Assembly: GCF_014193695.1 (NCBI RefSeq)
Contig: NZ_JACHZR010000009.1
Coordinates: 62,001-126,000, forward strand
Origin: Rhizobium sp. BK316
Lineage (GTDB): Bacteria; Pseudomonadota; Alphaproteobacteria; Rhizobiales; Rhizobiaceae
Length of the DNA stretch: 64,000 nucleotides
Reading direction: 5' to 3'
The notes beneath the pieces are model-generated. The model searched no databases, had not been told where the DNA came from, and was given only the letters and a program-made list of their open reading frames with translations. Each line of letters begins with the position of its first letter. Position 1 is the stretch's first letter. The position numbers and the translations under genes are program-made. Positions 59,614-64,000 of the stretch are shown one piece after another.

Positions 59614-61128
59614 CTACCCATACACATCATAATCCACCGCTGCCTTGACGCCGGTCTCCGCCCGGTGACGAACCTTCTTTACGACCGGCTGCGTGAATGT
59701 CAGCGCCAGCGCATCCCCCTCGTTGGGCGATGGCAACCCGCGGTCCTTCATGTCTTCCTTGCTTTCGAGCTGGATCTTGCCGTCCAGCCGCGCCACGGTC
59801 TCCGGCCCCACCAGATCCTGATAGAGAGCCTCATTGGCGGGGTCGATCGCGCCGCCGGCCTTCAGCCAGCGTTTCATCTGCCCCCAGATATAGGCGCGCA
59901 TATTGTAGTAACCAGGGTCCAGCACCCTGGTGGAACCGAACCAGACGAGCTGCCAGGAGCGGCCCATGACCATGCCGGCGCTGACGATGCCCGTTCCATA
60001 GCCGGCATCGACGAAGACCGCATCCGCCTCATATTCATCCTCCAGCCGGGCAATAAGATTGGCGACCTCGATGTCATTGTCGTTGCGGGCGATGGTCGCG
60101 AGCCGCTTCGAGTAGAGCCCCTGGCGCAGCATGATGACAGTCGGGTCATCGCCCGTCCAAGCGGGGTCGACGCCGATAATGACCGGCGCGAAGCCATATT
60201 GCTCGGATCGAAGATGGACGCTGCGCGCCCGGTCGGCATCATCTGCGGAGATGAACTGCATGGCGGACTGGCTCGGAAACTGGCCGCGCACGCGCACCTT
60301 GACGATATCGCTATCCTCGCCGTGATCGTCCACGAGACGTTGCAGGAACTGCTTGTTGGTGCCAGGCACCGAGCGGCTGTCGATCTGCCTTCCGGTCCAG
60401 CGGTGACGGAAGCGGCGGAAACACTCGCGGAAACGGCCGCTGTTCCGCGTCGGGTTGCCGAAGACGATCCAGATGATGACGGTGTCCTCATCCGTCAGCG
60501 CGCCCTCGGCCACTTCCCAGACCTTGTCGTGGATCTTCGAGGCTTCGTCGAAGAGCAACAGGATGATCCTGCCCTTGTTGTGCAGTCCGGCAAAGGCTTC
60601 CGTATTGTGCTCACTCCAGGAGATGAAATCCTGCCGCCAGCTTTCGCTGCGCTCGGGATCGCGTGACTTGATGGACATGGCCTGCACATCGAACCAGTGC
60701 GCGGTGATGGAGAGGCGGAACCATTTGCCGATCTCGGGCGCCGTCTTGGTGCGCAGCTGGCCCTCGGTATTGGCTGTTGTGACCACCTTGCAATCGGCAA
60801 AACAGGACATCGCCCAGTTGGAGAGCATGCCCATTTCAGCCGATTTGCCGATGCCGTGGCCAGAGGCGACCGCGATCTGCAGCGGCTGATAGCGGGTGGC
60901 GGGATCGGCCAGATGGGCGCCGATCAGATCGTTGATCTCGTCCTGCCAGGGGCGGGGGCCGTCATAGCCGGCGAGTTCGCCGATACCCCAGTCCCAGGCG
61001 AGCCGGCTCCAGCGTTTCGGGCTGAAACGGCAGGACGCGGCAAGCGCGATGATCTCGTCGTTGGGATCGCGGCTGTCGCCCGAGACGGCGGGCAGGGCGG
61101 CGGCGGGCAGGGGTTTTTGAGGCGTCAT
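59614..61128 (-). CDS. phage terminase large subunit
   Basis: The 504-residue protein has an ATPase domain with Walker A VASGHGIGKS and Walker B IILLLFDEAS, and a C-terminal nuclease domain with catalytic acid IIGVDPAWTGDD and another in ADAVFVDAGYGTG. It packages DNA into the capsid through the portal. It follows the small subunit gene with a 2-nt gap on the minus strand. The portal and capsid genes that normally come next are 48 kb away at 11.8-5.0 kb. The gene looks intact. Confidence 0.9.
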   Translation of the reverse strand: MTPQKPLPAAALPAVSGDSRDPNDEIIALAASCRFSPKRWSRLAWDWGIGELAGYDGPRPWQDEINDLIGAHLADPATRYQPLQIAVASGHGIGKSAEMGMLSNWAMSCFADCKVVTTANTEGQLRTKTAPEIGKWFRLSITAHWFDVQAMSIKSRDPERSESWRQDFISWSEHNTEAFAGLHNKGRIILLLFDEASKIHDKVWEVAEGALTDEDTVIIWIVFGNPTRNSGRFRECFRRFRHRWTGRQIDSRSVPGTNKQFLQRLVDDHGEDSDIVKVRVRGQFPSQSAMQFISADDADRARSVHLRSEQYGFAPVIIGVDPAWTGDDPTVIMLRQGLYSKRLATIARNDNDIEVANLIARLEDEYEADAVFVDAGYGTGIVSAGMVMGRSWQLVWFGSTRVLDPGYYNMRAYIWGQMKRWLKAGGAIDPANEALYQDLVGPETVARLDGKIQLESKEDMKDRGLPSPNEGDALALTFTQPVVKKVRHRAETGVKAAVDYDVYG

Positions 61129-61130
61129 GG

Positions 61131-61676
61131 TTATTGCGCCTCGCCATCATTGCGCTTCTGTGCCCGCTCCAGCCGCTCGGCGAGCGCGGTGAGGCCCTTG
61201 TGCTCGACGATCTCCTTGAAGGCGTTGATGCGGATATGCTTGCCGATCAGCTCCAGCCGGCGCAGCCGCTCGGCGAATTTCACCTTCTTCACATGGCCGA
61301 CCTCCCTGCGTTCCTTGCCGGTGCCCTCATAGAGCGCGGAGATTTCGACATCCGTCACCAGCCCCTGCCGCCAGATGGAGGGCCATTCCCTGATCGGCTT
61401 GAAATCGCCGTTCTCGTCATAGAGATCGCCGAGATCGGCTTCCGCTTCGGCCGCAAGCCGCGTCAGCAGCCAGTCCGCATCGATTTTCGTGCGCTCCGAG
61501 CGCTCCGCCGTCGCCGTTTCGATGGCGGCGGCGATGGCCGGTTTCTTCAGGAGCAGCCAGGCTCTCTTCTTGGCGCCGCGCGGCGAATAGCCGGCCCTGA
61601 TCGCCGCGTGCGCGCCCACAGTATCGACGAGATATTCTTCCACGAAGCGCTGCTGGCGCGCCGTCAGTTCCGTCAT
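61131..61676 (-). CDS. phage terminase small subunit
   Basis: The 181-residue protein reads MTELTARQQRFVEEYLVDTV and GAHAAIRAGYSPRGAKKRAW, the classical terminase_2 N-terminal helix-turn-helix (LTxRQQRFVxEYL...AAIRAGYS). It recognises phage DNA and starts packaging. The ATG at 61676 has GGGAG upstream. It lies 2 nt ahead of the large subunit. Confidence 0.9.
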   Translation of the reverse strand: MTELTARQQRFVEEYLVDTVGAHAAIRAGYSPRGAKKRAWLLLKKPAIAAAIETATAERSERTKIDADWLLTRLAAEAEADLGDLYDENGDFKPIREWPSIWRQGLVTDVEISALYEGTGKERREVGHVKKVKFAERLRRLELIGKHIRINAFKEIVEHKGLTALAERLERAQKRNDGEAQ

Positions 61677-61987
61677 GCGATCGGCTCCCGGTTTGCCCGA
61701 GAGAGTGCAGGCCAATGGTTGTCGAGGCGATATCGGACCAAAGTCCTATGCAGGAACTTTTTCGGACACGTGGCGTTTTGCGCTTCTGCCAGACCTCGTT
61801 CCCTGCGTTCCTGGCGCTGGAGAAGAAAGAGCCCGTGGGCATGTCCTGAACGGGCGATGCCTGCACCCGGTGTGGACCGGATCGCGGCCACGGGGATTAA
61901 CCACCGCTATTAACCGAAGGAAAAGCTCTTCGTTGCTGAGAAAATCAATTTGATAATACTGCGGCAGAGAGGAGAGGGAGCTTTACG

Positions 61988-62365
61988 ATGCTTGAAAAAT
62001 TGATAAAATCTCTTGGTGTTTCCAAGAAGAAGCGCCGGGAGAGAGAAATAAACTGGATCGGCTACAGCGAAAAAACTTCCCGGCTGGTGATCGAATTCAC
62101 CGATGGCACCAAGCGCACCCATCTCAATGTCATGCCGGGCTACATCGTCGGCCTGCGGGTGGCGGCCGATAAGCTGGATTACTACGAATCCCAGATCGTG
62201 CCCGCAAATGTCGCCCTCGAAGTATCGGGCGCAAGGGCAATTGCCAATACGAGCACGAGAGCAAGCATCCATATCAGGCCAGGTGTAAACATGGGAGCCC
62301 AGAGCATGAGAGCCCAAAACATGGGAGCAAGAGCGGCGGCGGCGCCAAGAAAGCGCGAGGCATAG
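61988..62365 (+). CDS. KTSC-like domain protein
   Basis: The 125-residue protein has REINWIGYSEKTSRLVIEFT, DGTKRTHLNVMPGYIVGLRV and ADKLDYYESQI, which fits the beta-rich KTSC fold. A basic N-terminus (KKKRRERE) and repetitive Met/Ala/Arg-rich tail (GAQSMRAQNMGARAAAAPRK) flank it. KTSC domains occur near phage and nucleic-acid genes. The two KTSC-like genes here are adjacent on one strand. Confidence 0.6.
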   Translation: MLEKLIKSLGVSKKKRREREINWIGYSEKTSRLVIEFTDGTKRTHLNVMPGYIVGLRVAADKLDYYESQIVPANVALEVSGARAIANTSTRASIHIRPGVNMGAQSMRAQNMGARAAAAPRKREA

Positions 62366-62405
62366 TCCTGAGATCTCGCCTCAGATCCGCTTCCGGATAG
62401 CGACG

Positions 62406-62756
62406 ATGGAACTCTCATCACGACTGATCAAAGAGATCACCTATGATGCGGCGACGCAGACCCTCGACGTCAAGCTTCGCCTGAAAGGCCGTCGCCGCTA
62501 TTTCAACGTGCCTCCCGCCGTCGTCAAAAACCTGCTCACCGCGCCGTCGCCCGGCTGGTATTACACGCAGCACATCCACCATGCCTTTGCCCGCACCGAC
62601 GACGAACCTCCTCCACGTTTCTCCTTTTTCCGGCTTCGCTTGCACCGCCATCCCGCGGCGGGCGGAATTTTGAAGGCCGAGACGCCGCGCCATCAGGGCA
62701 CAATGCTGCCGGCATGGCTGCAAAAACTGTCTAAGTCTTTGAAAATGAATAAGTGA
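62406..62756 (+). CDS. KTSC domain protein
   Basis: The 116-residue protein has LIKEITYDAATQTLDVKLRL, KGRRRYFNVPPAVVKNLLTA and SPGWYYTQHI, a clear KTSC pattern. A disordered C-terminal extension follows and ends KLSKSLKMNK. It lies 40 nt after the first KTSC-like gene. Its last codons overlap a 13-bp inverted repeat (62741-62753). The function of the domain is unknown. Confidence 0.7.
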   Translation: MELSSRLIKEITYDAATQTLDVKLRLKGRRRYFNVPPAVVKNLLTAPSPGWYYTQHIHHAFARTDDEPPPRFSFFRLRLHRHPAAGGILKAETPRHQGTMLPAWLQKLSKSLKMNK

Positions 62757-62927
62757 CGCACCAGGGGCGAAAAAACTTTCAAATTTTTCTCGTCATCCGG
62801 CACTCTCTTCTGAATTGAATTTCTTTACGCGTATTTTCAGGGAAAGTGGATCACTTATTCAGAATCAATGACTTAGCAGGATTTTGGGGCGTTTTTGCTG
62901 CACTAATCCGATTTCTTATTCATTTTC
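62741..62927. repeat. 13-bp perfect inverted repeat pair
   Basis: GAAAATGAATAAG at 62741-62753 and CTTATTCATTTTC at 62915-62927 are exact complements flanking 161 nt without a gene. Confidence 0.55.
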
Positions 62928-63346
62928 AGGTGGTTAGCCGGGATGGAAGAGGAAATGGGGCTGGTATCGGCTGTCCCGGAAGCGGGATAACGGGGGTGAG
63001 GGATGGCTGGTGTTGTGCCGCGGGACACCCCCCTCTGCCCTGCCGGGCATCTCCCCCACAAGGAGGGAGATCGACAAGCGGCCAGACCTTCGCACATCAC
63101 AAACGTTGCGCAGTTTGCAACGCTTGTTGTTTGGGGAAACCGGCGCGCCCAGCCAATCTCCCCCTTGTGGGGGAGATGCCCGGCAGGGCACAGGGGGGTG
63201 CCAGGGAGTTCAAGTCAGCATGCGAAGGCAAGCTCAATCCGGCATCTGAATGAGGTGCCGATCCGTCAGGTGGCTTCGCTGCGCCACCGCATCTTCCACC
63301 ACCGACGGACGCAGGCCAAAGGTTTCAGCTTTTCCGGCCTCGGATG
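62928..63346. other. gene-free stretch holding repeat copy 2
   Basis: Apart from the palindromic repeat at 63027-63199, no supported gene is seen in this stretch. Confidence 0.45.
63027..63199. repeat. palindromic rhizobial repeat, copy 2
   Basis: Inverted arms at 63027-63060 and 63166-63199 match those of the copy at 11931-12103 in the same orientation, and the cores share GACCTTCGCACATCAC and CGCAGTTTGCAACG-like sequence. Confidence 0.8.
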
Positions 63347-63814
63347 CTATTCATGCGCAGCTCTGGCGTAAGCCACACCCAGAACCGCACCGTAGACCAG
63401 GTGAAGAACAAGGGTGGCCACGACCGCCCGAAGGCCGAGCGACAGTGCGAACAGGCCATGGCCGGCCATGGGCATGAAGACGATCATCATCGCGAGCCAG
63501 GCTAAAGCTCCGAAAATGAGGCCCCTGACGACCGGGAGGCCCGGAAGGTCTGCGTGCATCGCCGCATAGATGGTGCCCCAGACGATTGTTCCGAGGGCAA
63601 AGTGGCCGATCCATCCGAACGACAGGGCCATGATCGTGCCTGCCGGCAGTTGGGCCAGACGCGCGATATCTGCGATTACATCGAGCTGCGGCATCAGGCC
63701 CGCCGCCTTCTGGGCTATCATCAGGATGGAAATTACGACCGTGGCAGTGAAGCCGGCGATCAGCCCGGCCCGTTCATCCAGGAGCGTCGGCATTGGGTGG
63801 TGGAGGAGTTTCAT
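63347..63814 (-). CDS. DUF6789-like four-helix membrane protein
   Basis: The 155-residue protein has four transmembrane segments: LIAGFTATVVISILMIAQKA, FGWIGHFALGTIVWGTIYAA, VRGLIFGALAWLAMMIVFMP and ALSLGLRAVVATLVLHLVYG. The GWIGHFALGTIVWG and LHLVYGAVLG pieces fit the DUF6789 family. Function is unknown. Two Met (1 and 8) could start. Confidence 0.75.
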   Translation of the reverse strand: MKLLHHPMPTLLDERAGLIAGFTATVVISILMIAQKAAGLMPQLDVIADIARLAQLPAGTIMALSFGWIGHFALGTIVWGTIYAAMHADLPGLPVVRGLIFGALAWLAMMIVFMPMAGHGLFALSLGLRAVVATLVLHLVYGAVLGVAYARAAHE

Positions 63815-64000
63815 GGCGTTGCCTCATGAGCATAAGGTTGACACGCGAATTCCGAACCGGGTCGATTCGGAGCCGCGCGCCTGCCAGAGGCATGACCGCA
63901 TCCTCGATTTCATGGGAACCCGGCATGTACCGCTAGCAGGCTCCAACATCATTATACACCGATTGCGCTTAAAAGATCAGCAATTTGATGTGGCAATCAG
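63815..64000. other. window end without gene
   Basis: No supported gene is seen in the last 186 nt; the sequence is upstream of the DUF6789-like gene and probably contains its promoter. Confidence 0.4.

Overview
The window looks like chromosomal or chromid DNA of a fast-growing rhizobium (Rhizobium or a close relative). The grounds are the high-GC coding style, several intergenic repeat families that I recognise as typical of Rhizobium genomes, and a gene set characteristic of Rhizobiales (DUF535, DUF2277, DUF3597, DUF6481 and DUF4142 proteins, a transglutaminase-like cysteine peptidase, an LpxF-like PAP2 phosphatase). No species call is possible from the sequence alone. I saw no rRNA, tRNA, integrase or CRISPR array.

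Layout. 1-4.9 kb: a partial SGNH-type hydrolase, a methyltransferase, and a less GC-rich accessory patch with an HExxH metallopeptidase. 5.0-11.8 kb: a phage head module on the minus strand of the Bordetella BPP-1 type (small protein, portal, Bbp19, scaffold-like, major capsid, Bbp16, small protein, SGNH tail-associated hydrolase). 12.3-28.0 kb: ordinary rhizobial genes, including a two-component system beside a PAP2 phosphatase, a cupredoxin/DUF4142 pair divergent from an ECF sigma factor, MazEF, a LysR regulator, an ion channel with a zinc ribbon, an OprB porin and a gate-domain permease with an Lrp-type regulator. 28.0-37.4 kb: a sulfatase region (two intact sulfatases, one deleted sulfatase pseudogene, LssY_C and DUF2277 genes) interleaved with two copies of a palindrome-flanked GIY-YIG element, one of which contains a ParDE toxin-antitoxin pair. 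37.4-45.8 kb: GST/DoxX divergent from MarR, small envelope proteins, and a very repetitive secreted protein. 46.2-53.4 kb: a type I secretion cluster (HlyD adaptor, ABC transporter with an altered ATPase signature, two Gly-rich proteins sharing a repeated motif) followed by a LuxR-type regulator. 53.5-59.5 kb: a patchwork of IS3 remnants, truncated genes, an SDR/TetR pair with clear operators, and a cold-shock protein. 59.6-61.7 kb: the phage terminase large and small subunits. 62-64 kb: two KTSC-type genes, a repeat and a membrane protein.

How it fits together. Terminase and portal/capsid genes are on the same strand and belong together functionally, but about 48 kb of non-phage genes separates them, and a degenerate third piece (the 3' end of the terminase) lies at 54.97-55.09 kb. 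The window therefore looks like a prophage remnant broken up by rearrangement. The most distinctive candidate systems are (a) the type I secretion locus with its repeat-bearing partners and (b) the GIY-YIG element with perfect 36-bp inverted ends, whose second copy carries a toxin-antitoxin pair. All functions are read from motifs and remembered family features; no database search was run.
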